The position numbers and the translations under genes were made by a program. A stretch of 64,000 nt of DNA, from the NCBI RefSeq assembly GCF_025370255.1, contig NZ_JAMTCD010000005.1, positions 124,001 through 188,000 of the forward strand. The letters run 5' to 3'. The notes under the pieces are model-generated. The model was not told where the DNA came from. It did not search any database and was given only the letters and a program-made list of their open reading frames with translations. This stretch comes from Shewanella holmiensis (GTDB lineage: Bacteria > Pseudomonadota > Gammaproteobacteria > Enterobacterales > Shewanellaceae). Of the stretch, positions 1 to 9,297 are shown piece after piece. Numbering within the stretch: the stretch's first letter is position 1; each line of letters starts with the position of its first letter.

Positions 1-1
1 A

Positions 2-265
2 TCATTAACTGATAAACCTTTTACCGTTGGGTTTGCCGCAGAAACCAATAATGTCGAGCAATACGCAAAAGGCAAACTAACGCGCAAAAAACTTGATATG
101 ATTGCGGCGAACGATGTATCTGTTCAAGGCTTAGGTTTTAATGCCGATAATAATGCGTTACAAGTATTTTGGCCAAATGGTCAACAGACTTTACCGACAA
201 CAGATAAGCTATCATTAGCACGCCAACTACTTACTTTAATTAATCAGCAGTTACCCACAAAATGA
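2..265 (+). CDS. coaBC: CoaBC (Dfp), C-terminal end only
   Basis: This is the 3' end of a gene that begins before the window. The 87 visible residues match the end of the phosphopantothenoylcysteine synthetase (CoaB) half of the bifunctional coenzyme A biosynthesis protein, which joins cysteine to 4'-phosphopantothenate and then decarboxylates the product. Recognisable segments are VGFAAET, a K-rich stretch with [13 protein letters not shown], and a terminal helix ending LPTK. The stop codon overlaps the dut start in an ATGA arrangement, so the two genes are probably translationally coupled. The coaBC-dut-slmA order is usual in gammaproteobacteria and supports the call. Confidence 0.9.
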   Translation, partial: SLTDKPFTVGFAAETNNVEQYAKGKLTRKKLDMIAANDVSVQGLGFNADNNALQVFWPNGQQTLPTTDKLSLARQLLTLINQQLPTK

Positions 266-720
266 AAACACCTATTGAACTAAAAATACTCGACTCGCGT
301 ATCGGTAGTGAGTTTCCTCTTCCTGCCTATGCAACCCCAGGCAGTGCAGGAATGGATTTACGCGCCATGATAGATACCACTATGGTTATCGCGCCCGGCA
401 AGACAGTATTAATCCCTACGGGTATTGCTGTACATGTTGCCGACCCTAGTCTTGCCGCCGTAATTTTACCGCGTTCAGGTTTAGGCCATAAGCACGGTAT
501 AGTGTTAGGTAATTTAGTTGGCCTTATCGATTCAGATTACCAAGGCCCCCTCATGGTATCTTGCTGGAATAGAAGTACTGAACCGTTTACCTTAGAAATC
601 GGCGATCGTTTAGCGCAGCTTGTCTTTGTGCCTGTCGTACAAGCACATTTTACATTAGTGGATGAATTTAATAGCTCAGATCGTGGTGAAGGCGGATTTG
701 GTCACTCAGGAACCAAGTAA
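262..720 (+). CDS. dut: dUTP diphosphatase
   Basis: The product hydrolyses dUTP to dUMP and pyrophosphate, keeping uracil out of DNA and supplying dUMP for thymidylate synthesis. At 152 residues it has the normal length for the trimeric enzyme. All five family motifs are visible in order: [10 protein letters not shown] near residue 26, [10 protein letters not shown] near 71, [10 protein letters not shown] near 87, GDRLAQLVF near 113, and the glycine-rich C-terminal [10 protein letters not shown] that closes over the active site. The start overlaps the end of coaBC. slmA follows 37 bases later. Confidence 0.97.
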   Translation: MKTPIELKILDSRIGSEFPLPAYATPGSAGMDLRAMIDTTMVIAPGKTVLIPTGIAVHVADPSLAAVILPRSGLGHKHGIVLGNLVGLIDSDYQGPLMVSCWNRSTEPFTLEIGDRLAQLVFVPVVQAHFTLVDEFNSSDRGEGGFGHSGTK

Positions 721-757
721 CCTTCTAAAGTTGTCACTGAGTTAAGGAAAAGTAAGA

Positions 758-1351
758 ATGGCGGAAAGCCCAAAAATAAATCGTCGCGAACACATTCTAC
801 AATGTTTAGCCCAAATGCTAGAAACCAGCCCTGGCCAACGTATTACTACAGCCAAATTAGCTGCTGAAGTCGGCGTCTCTGAAGCGGCGCTTTATCGCCA
901 CTTTCCAAGCAAAGCCAGAATGTTTGAAGGTTTGATAGAGTTTATCGAAGATGCACTTTTATCACGCTTAAACATCATCATGGATGAAGAAAAAGACACC
1001 ATGAAACGCTGCCAGTTAGTATTACATCTTTTATTAGTGTTCTCTGAACGCAACCCTGGCATTTCAAGAGTGCTGAATGGTGATGCCTTACTGGGTGAAA
1101 ATGAACGTTTACGCAGTCGCATCAGCGTATTGTTTGCTAAAATTGAAACCCAAATTAAGCAAATCTTACGTGAAAAAACCTTACGTGAAGGCCATGGGTT
1201 TAGCTTAGATGAAGCCATTTTGGCAAACCTACTATTAGCTTTTGCTGAAGGCAGAATTTCACAATTTGTCCGCAGTGAGTTTAAACAAAAACCAACACAA
1301 CACTTTGATGAGCAATGGACCTTTATTCAGCAGCAGCTGCTTCGCAGCTAA
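758..1351 (+). CDS. slmA: Nucleoid occlusion factor SlmA (TetR family)
   Basis: SlmA is a TetR-family DNA-binding protein that binds sites across the chromosome and blocks FtsZ ring assembly over the nucleoid. The 197-residue product has the family's usual length. Its N-terminal helix-turn-helix, around residues 30-60, contains [20 protein letters not shown]. The rest is the all-helical dimerisation domain. A purine-rich ribosome site (aaggaaaag) precedes the start. Its position directly after coaBC and dut is the conserved gammaproteobacterial context, which separates it from generic TetR regulators. Confidence 0.95.
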   Translation: MAESPKINRREHILQCLAQMLETSPGQRITTAKLAAEVGVSEAALYRHFPSKARMFEGLIEFIEDALLSRLNIIMDEEKDTMKRCQLVLHLLLVFSERNPGISRVLNGDALLGENERLRSRISVLFAKIETQIKQILREKTLREGHGFSLDEAILANLLLAFAEGRISQFVRSEFKQKPTQHFDEQWTFIQQQLLRS

Positions 1352-1419
1352 AAAATTGACTATTTGTAAGCTATTTTGATAAATTCTAGATTGTATTTCA
1401 CTTAAAAGGACTTAAATCA

Positions 1420-2208
1420 ATGAAAATACAATTGGTAATATCGGCATTAGCTATTTTATTGTTTCCGCCACTCGCGCTAAGCAATCCAACTAGTAAAATG
1501 CAAAACAACATAACTGAATGTCAATCTCAAGAGTGTACTAACCGATTTTTACAATATAAGCGCCTATCTAAAGCTGGACATTCCGATGCAATGTTTATGT
1601 TAGGCGAATTTTATTATCGCGGCTATGGCACAATTCAGAACACGAATTTGGCGTTAAAATGGTATCGAAAAGCAGCTAAGTTTGACTCTCCATTAGCTCA
1701 ATATCGTGCAGGATTAATTTATATTTCTGATGTTGATTATCAAGATACACCTAAAGGTATTCAATATCTGGAACAAGCTGATAAAAATCACATGTCAGCA
1801 GCATCGCATTTATTAGGTTTGCTGTATTTTGAAGGTATTAAAGTCTCTCAGAATACCCAAACTGCGAGTGAATATTTCTCACACTCATACCAACTCAATT
1901 ACCCCGAAACTCAAAAATTTATTACACAAAATAAATCAATCAAAGAGTTTAGTACTTTATCCCAAAGTCAGATTGTAAGTGATAATACTTCCGCTCCTAC
2001 AAATGAAATGGAAACCATTCAGGTAACATCCCCAACCCTAGAAGAATTATTTGATTATCAAGTGGCTTTTTTAGAAAACACACTGCCTGATGCTGCGGTT
2101 TCAACTGGCTCTCGTATAGCCGGCAGAAATTGTAATGAATTGATTTCTTGCGGAACCCAAATGAACCGACACAGAATTCAAGACTTCCTAATGATAATGT
2201 GGTTTTAA
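1420..2208 (+). CDS. Exported Sel1-repeat protein
   Basis: A 262-residue protein with an N-terminal signal peptide (hydrophobic residues 5-21, ending LALS). Sel1/TPR-like repeats follow: one near residues 53-85 with AMFMLGEFYYRGYGT and ALKWYRKAAK, one near 90-125, and one with LLGLLYFEGIKV. Such helical repeats mediate protein-protein contacts, and the protein is probably periplasmic. Four cysteines lie in two clusters (near 34-39 and 238-243) and could form disulfides. A good ribosome site (aaaagga) precedes the ATG. The C-terminus (HRIQDFLMIMWF) is unlike the rest and could reflect a late frame change. The partner is unknown. Confidence 0.75.
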   Translation: MKIQLVISALAILLFPPLALSNPTSKMQNNITECQSQECTNRFLQYKRLSKAGHSDAMFMLGEFYYRGYGTIQNTNLALKWYRKAAKFDSPLAQYRAGLIYISDVDYQDTPKGIQYLEQADKNHMSAASHLLGLLYFEGIKVSQNTQTASEYFSHSYQLNYPETQKFITQNKSIKEFSTLSQSQIVSDNTSAPTNEMETIQVTSPTLEELFDYQVAFLENTLPDAAVSTGSRIAGRNCNELISCGTQMNRHRIQDFLMIMWF

Positions 2209-2221
2209 TCTGTATTAAGCA

Positions 2222-2253
2222 AGATGGTAAGTCTTAATTAAGGCTTACCATCT
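2222..2253 (+). terminator. Hairpin after the Sel1-repeat gene
   Basis: Perfect 10-bp inverted repeat (agatggtaag / cttaccatct) around a 12-base loop, starting 14 bases after the Sel1-repeat stop codon. There is no clear T-tract, so it is a possible terminator or mRNA-stabilising hairpin rather than a textbook intrinsic terminator. Confidence 0.5.
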
Positions 2254-2442
2254 ATCTAGAGCTGGCCACACTTAATTTTACCCAAAAACCAAATAACACA
2301 CTTAACACTCAGCATAAATAATCCCCCTTGCTATCGAATTAATCCGCTCAGAACATCGCTAATAGCTAAGATCTGTTGCCCTAAAATGCCGAGTAAAATA
2401 CAATGCGGCAACATATTTAACACTTTTTACACGGATTGTTTC

Positions 2443-4392
2443 ATGCTACGTATTTTATATCTTACTTGTTGCTTACTTATATTATTCACTGTACAGGCCT
2501 TTGCCAGCCCATCTATTAAAAATTTCAGCGCTGATGCGGAGTTTTCAGAAGTAAAAATTTCACCCGATGGTAAGCATCTAGCTGTCATTCTTATCGAGGA
2601 TGAAAAGCGCACATTACTAATTTTAAACCTCGAAAAAATGCAACCTACCTACGCTGTAAAATTTGATGGCGAAGAAGAAGTGGGTAGTTATTACTGGGTC
2701 AATGATGAAAGGATTGTTTTACAAAAACTTTATAAGAAACCTCGTCAAGAGTCATCTGTTTATTACGGTGAGCTTTTAGCTGTTAACTACGATGGCAGTA
2801 AATCAAAATACTTGTTTGGTTACAATGGTCGGGGAAGTTCAGGAAGCGCGAACATGTCTGACAATGAATCTATTCAGGCAAGTGCATTTGTGTTAGATAC
2901 CTTAAAAGATGACGATAAATACATTTATGTGATGGCTTATCCTTGGAGTAGTCTCAACTATGTATATACCCTTGTTTACAAAGTAAATGTCTATTCGGGC
3001 AAACGCAAGCGCATCACCACCGCCCCTGTCGCTAACGCTGGTTTTTTAGTAGATAACAATGAAGAAGTGCGTTTTAGCTTTGCTCGTGATAGCAAAAATA
3101 ATGACCAATTATTTTATTATGATAATAACGAATGGATTGATGCCAGCAGAATTAAAGGCGATTTAACTGATTTTTATCCAATTTCATTTACCGAAGACAA
3201 CAAATCAATTTACGCAATAGCCAATAGCGAAGGGGCGACTCGCGCGATTTACGAAGTTGAACTTGCCAGCGCTAAACATAAAAAAATTATTCAGCATGAT
3301 GTTGTCGATCCATTGAAAACCTGGATAAGCGATCAAACAAATACACTTTACGCGGTTGAGTTCGAAAATGGTTACCCTGAATATCGTTTTATCAACACCG
3401 AAAGCAACAAAGCTAAAGTATTACAGCAACTCATGGCTGCTATTCCCGATCATAGAATCCGAATTGTTAGTGAAACAATTAATGGTAATACACTTATCGT
3501 CATGGCGATGAATGACAAAAATTCTGGTGACTATTACTTATTTGACCGTCAAAACCTCAAGTTAAAGTTTCTATTCGCAGGAAATGCCGTACTTGACCCT
3601 AATGAGATGTCAGAAGTTCGCCCAATTAGCTTCGTCAATCGTGATGGTGTAACCATTCATGGTTATTTAACTTTACCCCGTGGTATTGAACATAAAAACA
3701 TGCCGCTTGTAGTTAATCCCCACGGTGGACCGCACGGCCCTCGCGATTTATGGGTATTTAACCCCGAAAATCAATTATTAGCACAAAACGGTATTGCTGT
3801 ATTACAAGTGAACTTCCGTGGCTCTGGTGGATATGGAATTGATTTTGAGGAATCAGGTTATCGTGCATGGGGCAGTAAAATTCAATACGACATTATTGAT
3901 GCAACACAGTATGCAATAGACCAAGGTTATGCCGATAAAAATAGAGTGTGTATCTCTGGCGCGAGTTTTGGTGGGTATTCTGCTTTAATGAGTCCGATGC
4001 TCGCCCCCGACATGTTCAAGTGCGCTATAGGTGTTGCTGGAGTATATGATTTAGAGCAAATGTTTGAAACGGGTGATGTTCCAGAATCATACGGTGGTAA
4101 AGCATTTTTAAAAGAAGTGCTTGGCAGTGACGTAGCACAATTACGTGCGATGTCACCAACTCATAACGTTGATAAGCTTAAAGCCAATGTGTTATTGATT
4201 CATGGCGAAGAAGATGAACGAGCACCAATAGAGCAATTTGAAGCGATGGAAAACGCATTAAAACAAGCAAATTACCCATACCAAAAACAAGTATGGGATA
4301 AAGAAGGACATGGTTTTTACAATGCTGAAAACCGTGCTAAGTATTATGAAATTATGCTTAAGTTCTTAAAAGAAAACTTAAATGTAAAATAA
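2443..4392 (+). CDS. Prolyl oligopeptidase family (S9) serine peptidase
   Basis: A predicted exported alpha/beta-hydrolase peptidase of the S9 family, comparable to dipeptidyl or acylaminoacyl peptidases. From the chosen start it is 649 residues, opening with a signal peptide (MLRILYLTCCLLILFTVQAF, then ASP). An upstream in-frame ATG at 2386 would add 19 residues before the signal peptide and is less likely. The middle of the protein fits a beta-propeller. The C-terminal domain shows the nucleophile motif SGASFGGYSA, the acid in HGEEDERAP and the histidine in KEGHGFYN. It stands alone between two terminator-like hairpins. The substrate is not evident; peptide scavenging in the periplasm is inferred. 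Confidence 0.88.
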   Translation: MLRILYLTCCLLILFTVQAFASPSIKNFSADAEFSEVKISPDGKHLAVILIEDEKRTLLILNLEKMQPTYAVKFDGEEEVGSYYWVNDERIVLQKLYKKPRQESSVYYGELLAVNYDGSKSKYLFGYNGRGSSGSANMSDNESIQASAFVLDTLKDDDKYIYVMAYPWSSLNYVYTLVYKVNVYSGKRKRITTAPVANAGFLVDNNEEVRFSFARDSKNNDQLFYYDNNEWIDASRIKGDLTDFYPISFTEDNKSIYAIANSEGATRAIYEVELASAKHKKIIQHDVVDPLKTWISDQTNTLYAVEFENGYPEYRFINTESNKAKVLQQLMAAIPDHRIRIVSETINGNTLIVMAMNDKNSGDYYLFDRQNLKLKFLFAGNAVLDPNEMSEVRPISFVNRDGVTIHGYLTLPRGIEHKNMPLVVNPHGGPHGPRDLWVFNPENQLLAQNGIAVLQVNFRGSGGYGIDFEESGYRAWGSKIQYDIIDATQYAIDQGYADKNRVCISGASFGGYSALMSPMLAPDMFKCAIGVAGVYDLEQMFETGDVPESYGGKAFLKEVLGSDVAQLRAMSPTHNVDKLKANVLLIHGEEDERAPIEQFEAMENALKQANYPYQKQVWDKEGHGFYNAENRAKYYEIMLKFLKENLNVK

Positions 4393-4418
4393 CCTTTTGA
4401 GTTTTAAATCCCCCCTCC

Positions 4419-4454
4419 AAAGCCGATACTTGACTAAAAAGGTCGGCTTTTCTA
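4419..4454 (+). terminator. Intrinsic terminator after the S9 peptidase gene
   Basis: 8-bp stem (aaagccga / tcggcttt) followed by tctattt, 27 bases after the peptidase stop codon. Confidence 0.7.
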
Positions 4455-4566
4455 TTTCAACAATACTATTTTAAAGCAAATAGCGTTATGATCCCCGCCC
4501 TGCTGCAGTTAGCAGCACCCTCATTTTTATCGTACACTGATGTGATACTTGTTGTTGGAGAATGTG

Positions 4567-5217
4567 ATGGCACTATCTGAAGCCGCAAAGAAAGTTCAAG
4601 CCGCCTTAGCTGACCGTGGGCTAGAAACCCCAATGTTGCCAAAAACGTCAACACCAGAAGAACGTAAGGTCAAAATTGAACACCACATGCGTGAAATTTT
4701 AACACTCATGTCATTAGACTTAAGCGATGACAGCCTTGCTGACACGCCTCGCCGTATTGCTAAAATGTATGTTGATGAGATTTTTTCTGGTCTAGATTAT
4801 GAAAACTTCCCCAAAATCACCGTCATCGAAAACAAAATGGGCGTTGATGAAATGGTCAGGGTACAAGACATCAGCTTAACTAGCACCTGCGAACACCATT
4901 TAGTGACGATTGATGGCTTTGCTACCGTTGCCTACTTGCCACGCACTAAGATTATCGGTCTATCTAAAATTAACCGTATAGTGCGATTTTTTGCTCAACG
5001 ACCACAAGTGCAAGAACGATTAACCCAGCAAGTGTTAGTGGCATTACAAACCTTGTTAGAAACCAAAGATGTGGCTGTTAAAATGGATGCGGTGCATTAT
5101 TGCGTTAAATCTCGTGGCGTAATGGATTCGACTAGTTCAACCACAACCACAGCATTAGGCGGAATTTTCAAATCTAACCCAGCCACCCGTGCTGAATTTT
5201 TGCATCAGGTTAAATAA
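4567..5217 (+). CDS. folE: GTP cyclohydrolase I
   Basis: The product converts GTP to 7,8-dihydroneopterin triphosphate, the first step of folate synthesis. It is 216 residues from the start at MALSEAAKK. That start is preferred over an earlier in-frame start at 4549 because ggag sits six bases upstream and FolE proteins normally start there. Zinc and active-site residues are visible in [12 protein letters not shown] and [11 protein letters not shown], with the conserved GLSKINRIV in between. The gene is transcribed alone and ends at a bidirectional terminator shared with pyrE. Confidence 0.95.
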   Translation: MALSEAAKKVQAALADRGLETPMLPKTSTPEERKVKIEHHMREILTLMSLDLSDDSLADTPRRIAKMYVDEIFSGLDYENFPKITVIENKMGVDEMVRVQDISLTSTCEHHLVTIDGFATVAYLPRTKIIGLSKINRIVRFFAQRPQVQERLTQQVLVALQTLLETKDVAVKMDAVHYCVKSRGVMDSTSSTTTTALGGIFKSNPATRAEFLHQVK

Positions 5218-5270
5218 CTTTAGCCTCGGATAATAACGTTTTATCGATTTGTCATCGTTAATGCCACAAT

Positions 5271-5308
5271 AAAAAGCTGCATCAATATCGCTATTGAGCA
5301 GCTTTTTT
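5271..5308. terminator. Bidirectional terminator between folE and pyrE
   Basis: A 10-bp inverted repeat (aaaaagctgc / gcagcttttt) with an A-run on the left and a T-run on the right. It can therefore terminate both folE (plus) and pyrE (minus), which converge here. Confidence 0.85.
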
Positions 5309-5334
5309 AATAATCAACATTGTGATGAAATGAA

Positions 5335-5976
5335 TTAAATTCCGTATTGTTGGCGATACGCGCTAACTGATGCTAATTCGGCTTCCATTCCAGACTTTTC
5401 AGATAAGTAACTAATCAAATCAGCCAGTTTGATAATTGATACTATGTCACAACCAAAATCACGCTCAACTTCCTGAATAGCCGATAGCTCACCTTTACCT
5501 TTCTCTTGGCGATCTAACGCAATCAACACGCCCGCAAGCTGCGCATTATGGGCATTAATGATTTCCATTGACTCACGGATCGCGGTGCCAGCAGTAATCA
5601 CATCATCAACCAACATCACCTTGCCTTTAAGCTCGCTTCCCACAAGACTGCCGCCTTCGCCATGGGTTTTAGCCTCTTTACGATTAAAACAGTAAGGCAC
5701 ATCAACATCATGGTGATCACAAAGTGCCACTGCCGTTGTAGTGGCAATCGGAATGCCTTTGTAAGCAGGACCAAATAATAAATCAAACTCAATACCCGCA
5801 TCCATTAATGCTGCGGCGTAAAAGCGTCCTAAGCGGGCTAAATCCTTGCCTGTATTAAACAATCCAGCATTAAAAAAATACGGGCTAGTACGGCCAGATT
5901 TTAAGGTGAACTCACCAAAACGTAATACTTGGCGTTCTAGGGCAAATTCAATAAACTCGCGTTGATAAGCTTTCAC
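5335..5976 (-). CDS. pyrE: Orotate phosphoribosyltransferase
   Basis: The enzyme makes orotidine 5'-monophosphate from orotate and PRPP in pyrimidine synthesis. The 213-residue product has the family length. The PRPP-binding loop [13 protein letters not shown] is near residue 120 and the N-terminal [16 protein letters not shown] matches the family. The start is GTG, with tagagga seven bases upstream. It lies downstream of rph on the same strand, as in E. coli. A terminator-like hairpin with a U-tract lies between the two genes and suggests attenuation control by UTP. Confidence 0.95.
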   Translation of the reverse strand: MKAYQREFIEFALERQVLRFGEFTLKSGRTSPYFFNAGLFNTGKDLARLGRFYAAALMDAGIEFDLLFGPAYKGIPIATTTAVALCDHHDVDVPYCFNRKEAKTHGEGGSLVGSELKGKVMLVDDVITAGTAIRESMEIINAHNAQLAGVLIALDRQEKGKGELSAIQEVERDFGCDIVSIIKLADLISYLSEKSGMEAELASVSAYRQQYGI

Positions 5977-6005
5977 TTTTAATCCTCTATTGACTATTTT
6001 TACTT

Positions 6006-6030
6006 AAAAAAAGGGACCGTAAACGGCCCC
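6006..6030 (-). promoter_or_regulatory. Putative pyrE attenuator in the rph-pyrE gap
   Basis: On the minus strand an 8-bp GC-rich stem (ggggccgt / acggtccc, one G-U pair) with a 2-base loop is followed by seven T. It starts about 18 bases after the rph stop and ends about 29 bases before the pyrE start. In E. coli an intrinsic terminator in the same gap attenuates pyrE according to UTP level, through coupled translation of the upstream gene. The same mechanism is inferred here. Confidence 0.75.
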
Positions 6031-6048
6031 CTAATTTTGGAATTGATT

Positions 6049-6762
6049 TTAGCTCAATGCGGCTTTTTGCACATCGACAATTTCACGAATACTGTTTTTA
6101 GCTAGCCCAAGCAGCTCAATTAACTCTTCATGGCTAAATGGCTCACCTTCTGCAGTACCTTGAATTTCAATAATCTTGCCTGTTTCAGTCATCACAACAT
6201 TCATGTCAGTTTCAGCGGCACTATCTTCGATATACTCTAAATCGCTGATCGCTTCACCTTCAAAAATACCAACGCTCACAGCAGCAATTAAAAACTTAAG
6301 TGGGTTAGCTTTAATAATACCTTTACCGCGCGCCCAGTTTAACGCATCAACTAAAGCAACACAGGCTCCAGTAATCGCCGCGGTACGTGTGCCGCCATCA
6401 GCTTGAATAACATCACAATCGATAACAATGGTATTTTCGCCTAGTAGCTTCATATCTACCGCGGCACGTAACGAACGACCGATAAGACGTTGAATTTCTT
6501 GCGTACGACCCGATTGCTTACCACGAGCAGCTTCACGATCCATACGGCTATGGGTTGAACGCGGTAACATACCGTATTCAGCCGTCACCCAGCCTTGACC
6601 CTGGCCTTTTAAAAAGCGCGGCACACCTTCAGTAAAACTGGCGGTACAAAGTACTTTAGTATCACCAAACTCAACCAATACAGAACCTTCTGCATGGGCA
6701 GTAAAGTTACGGGTAATAGTAATAGGGCGAGTTTGAGCGGGTGTACGATTGCTTGGGCGCAT
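6049..6762 (-). CDS. rph: Ribonuclease PH
   Basis: A phosphate-dependent 3'-to-5' exoribonuclease that trims tRNA 3' ends. The 237-residue product matches the family from [14 protein letters not shown] onward. It contains [18 protein letters not shown] near residue 27, the arginine-rich [17 protein letters not shown] near residue 84, and [17 protein letters not shown] near 118. Rph is intact here, unlike the frameshifted copy in E. coli K-12. It is the first gene of the rph-pyrE unit and is divergent from yicC. Confidence 0.95.
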   Translation of the reverse strand: MRPSNRTPAQTRPITITRNFTAHAEGSVLVEFGDTKVLCTASFTEGVPRFLKGQGQGWVTAEYGMLPRSTHSRMDREAARGKQSGRTQEIQRLIGRSLRAAVDMKLLGENTIVIDCDVIQADGGTRTAAITGACVALVDALNWARGKGIIKANPLKFLIAAVSVGIFEGEAISDLEYIEDSAAETDMNVVMTETGKIIEIQGTAEGEPFSHEELIELLGLAKNSIREIVDVQKAALS

Positions 6763-6928
6763 GAAAAGTCCTGTAGTCGAATTCGTATTTAATTTGGGAC
6801 GATATTATAGTCGTATAAGCTTACATATGCCATGCAAAGGCATCATTCTGTGAAGGAATCCTTTAACCCCTGGTGATAAAGCCGCTATAATCGGTAATCA
6901 ATTTGATAAATCACACACAGGACACTTC

Positions 6929-7792
6929 ATGATCCAAAGCATGACAGCGTATGCTCGCATAGAGCACAAAGCACAATGGGGTACCGCCTCATGGGAAATC
7001 CGTTCCGTTAATCAGCGTTACTTAGAAACCTACCTACGCTTGCCTGAACAGTTTCGCAGCTTTGAACCTGTACTGCGTGATCGCCTTCGAAAACGCCTAA
7101 ACCGCGGTAAAGTAGAAGTTAACCTACGTTATGAACTAGCCGACAATAGCAGCAATGAATTACAGCTAAACCAAGATCTCGCCAAGCAATTACTTAGTGC
7201 CGCTAACTGGTTAAAACAAGAAGCAGGCCAAGGTGAACTTAGCCTCACCGACGTACTACGCTGGCCTGGTGTATTAGCATCGGCAGAACAGGACATGGAT
7301 TCGATTGGCGCTGAGTTGATGAAAGCCTTTGATAGCGCTATAGATCAATTTATTGAAGCGCGAGGCCGTGAAGGTTCCGCCATTAAAGACATGTTACTTA
7401 CGCGCTTAGATGGCGTAATGGAGCAAGTCAACATAGTACGTGAGCACATGCCAACCGTTATGCAATATCAACGGGAAAAGTTAACCAACCGCCTAGCAGA
7501 AATTCAAGGCGAGTTAGACCCTGCACGCATTGAGCAAGAAATGGTATTACTGGCTCAAAAACAAGATGTTGCAGAAGAGATGGACAGGTTAGAAGCCCAT
7601 GTCACTGAAGCACGCAGAATCCTTAAAAAAGGCGGAAGTGAAGGTCGCCGTTTAGACTTTATGATGCAAGAGTTTAACCGCGAATCAAATACCCTAGCCT
7701 CAAAATCTATCAGCGCAGAAATCACTTCTGCTGCGGTTGAATTAAAAGTGTTGATAGAACAAATGCGCGAGCAGATCCAAAACGTTGAATGA
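6929..7792 (+). CDS. yicC: YicC family endoribonuclease, 3' end rebuilt by island insertion
   Basis: A 287-residue YicC-family protein, now regarded as an endoribonuclease family (YicC_N plus DUF1732). Typical segments are the N-terminal MIQSMTAYAR, the central RWPGVL, and the C-terminal DFMMQEFNRESNTLASKS ending MREQIQNVE. The reading frame is intact. Its last 21 bases (7772-7792) are repeated with three differences at 33892-33912, where the same residues QIQNVE and a stop are encoded. The genomic island therefore probably integrated into this gene and supplied a synonymous replacement end. rph is divergent, 166 bases away. Confidence 0.93.
   Translation: MIQSMTAYARIEHKAQWGTASWEIRSVNQRYLETYLRLPEQFRSFEPVLRDRLRKRLNRGKVEVNLRYELADNSSNELQLNQDLAKQLLSAANWLKQEAGQGELSLTDVLRWPGVLASAEQDMDSIGAELMKAFDSAIDQFIEARGREGSAIKDMLLTRLDGVMEQVNIVREHMPTVMQYQREKLTNRLAEIQGELDPARIEQEMVLLAQKQDVAEEMDRLEAHVTEARRILKKGGSEGRRLDFMMQEFNRESNTLASKSISAEITSAAVELKVLIEQMREQIQNVE
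7772..7792 (+). other. attL: left direct repeat at the yicC 3' end
   Basis: The 21 bases starting cagatccaaaacgttgaa and ending with tga match 33892-33912 at 18 of 21 positions. All three differences are synonymous with respect to the encoded QIQNVE-stop. Confidence 0.85.
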
Positions 7793-7873
7793 TATCCAAC
7801 AGCGTCCAAACAGAACATTTAACCGCTGATTTTAAAGGATTTAATTAAATATCAGTCCAAAGACGTCCATTAA

Positions 7874-7964
7874 TACCCACCACTTACCAACGCTAAATGG
7901 TGGGTGATATGGTGAGTAACTTAGTATATAGTCAATGCGTAGTGGTGGGTAAAAACACCCACCC
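7874..7964. repeat. Cluster of TGGTGGGT motifs, likely integrase arm sites (left)
   Basis: Between attL and the integrase start lie acccaccac (7875-7883), tggtgggt (7898-7905), gtggtgggt (7942-7950) and cacccaccc (7956-7964), in both orientations. The same motif recurs next to attR at 33798-33818. Tyrosine integrases bind short arm-type repeats beside the core, so this role is inferred from position and recurrence. Confidence 0.6.
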
Positions 7965-7991
7965 TTGTATTTAACTGGAGACTAAGGGCTG

Positions 7992-9209
7992 ATGGGAAAG
8001 TTAACCGCAAAGGAAGTAGCAGCAAAATCCAAGGGAGAGCCTGGTCGATTCGCCGATGGTGAAGGCCTGTATTTTGTTGTACCCAAATCCGGCAAACCAT
8101 TTTGGATGCTACGCTATACCGCCAACAAGAAACGCAAAGAGATGACACTGGCTAAATACAGTGATCTTTCATTGGCAGATGCACGCGCTGAAGCCGCAAT
8201 TAAAATGAAGCAGTTTCGTGATGGCTTAGATCCTCTAGTCGCCAAGAAACGTGCCGAACAAGCCGAAATTAAAACCGTTGATGATCTCTTTGCCGATTGG
8301 CATTTAGGCAATATCAAAAGACTCAAACATCACGAAATCCCCGAACGTATCTACCGTAAAGACATTGCTCCCCATATAGGCAACTTCAACGTCGATAGCG
8401 TCACTGCCAGAGACATAAGAGCAGTATTACAGGCCATTGCAGCCACTAACCGCCCAGCAATCGCTAACGATGCTCTGATGTACAGCAAACAGCTTTTCAA
8501 TCACGGCATAAAACTGGATCTGCTTAGCGCAAATCCAGCGAGTGCATTTTCTGTTTCTGATGCTGGTGGAGTAGAAAAGAGTAAAGACAGAGCCTTAACC
8601 ATCGAAGAGCTCACTCAATTTTTTAAAACTGCACGCGAAAATAGCGACAGCTTTAGTCGTGACAACTATCTAGCCTGTGCGTTACTGGTTACTCTGGGGA
8701 TTAGGAAGTCTGAATTGGCTGAAGCGCCATGGAAGGAATTTGATCTTGAGCAGAAGGTTTGGAACTTATCGAAAGAGCGAAGTAAATCAGGTGTTGGCAT
8801 AGCAATCCCATTACCTGAAATAGTTATGGGCTGGATACAAGAATTAAAGATTAGAGCTTGTGGCTCTGAATATCTGTTTCCTAGCAGACGTTCAAGCAAG
8901 AACCCACACATGGGCTCAGACACATTAAACAGAGCGATCACTAAGCTTTTTGGTCATGAAGCCGGTAAGAAAAAACAACCACCTAACTTAATGGGCGATA
9001 TGGCCCACTTTACCGTCCACGACTTGCGCCGCACTTGTCGTACTTTATTAGCCAAGCAAGGCACACTTGGACATGTAGCAGAGCGTTGCTTGAATCATAA
9101 GCTTAAAGGTGTAGAAGGGATTTATAACCAACATGATTATTTTGAAGAGCGAAAAGAGGCACTGGATAAATTGGCGACACATCTAAAAAACATTATTCAA
9201 AGTAATTGA
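7992..9209 (+). CDS. P4-type tyrosine integrase of the island
   Basis: A 405-residue tyrosine recombinase with an N-terminal DUF4102 arm-binding domain (residues 1-85, FADGEGLYFVV and FWMLRYT), a core-binding domain, and a C-terminal catalytic domain. Catalytic residues are visible as R238 (TLGIRKSEL), H343 and R346 (HDLRRT), H369 (CLNHKL) and the nucleophile Y378 (GIYNQHDY). It lies 200 bases from attL and reads into the island, the usual arrangement, and presumably catalyses integration into and excision from yicC. A long inverted repeat follows the gene. The AlpA-like protein at 25.2 kb is a candidate directionality factor. Confidence 0.93.
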   Translation: MGKLTAKEVAAKSKGEPGRFADGEGLYFVVPKSGKPFWMLRYTANKKRKEMTLAKYSDLSLADARAEAAIKMKQFRDGLDPLVAKKRAEQAEIKTVDDLFADWHLGNIKRLKHHEIPERIYRKDIAPHIGNFNVDSVTARDIRAVLQAIAATNRPAIANDALMYSKQLFNHGIKLDLLSANPASAFSVSDAGGVEKSKDRALTIEELTQFFKTARENSDSFSRDNYLACALLVTLGIRKSELAEAPWKEFDLEQKVWNLSKERSKSGVGIAIPLPEIVMGWIQELKIRACGSEYLFPSRRSSKNPHMGSDTLNRAITKLFGHEAGKKKQPPNLMGDMAHFTVHDLRRTCRTLLAKQGTLGHVAERCLNHKLKGVEGIYNQHDYFEERKEALDKLATHLKNIIQSN

Positions 9210-9233
9210 ACTCAACTCAACACTGAGATGTCA

Positions 9234-9278
9234 CCATCACAAGCTAAGCTAATACAGCTAAGGAATTGCTTGTGATGG
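9234..9278 (+). terminator. Long hairpin after the integrase gene
   Basis: Perfect 11-bp inverted repeat (ccatcacaagc / gcttgtgatgg) around a 23-base loop, extended by gtca/tgac after a bulge. There is no T-tract. It separates the plus-strand integrase from the minus-strand genes that follow, so a role in termination or transcript protection is plausible. Confidence 0.5.
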
Positions 9279-9297
9279 TAAGTGACCTTCTTCTAAT

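Noticed and set aside
7921-8148. Minus-strand frame over the start of the integrase
   Set aside because: A shadow of the integrase gene, with no ribosome site and no family features.
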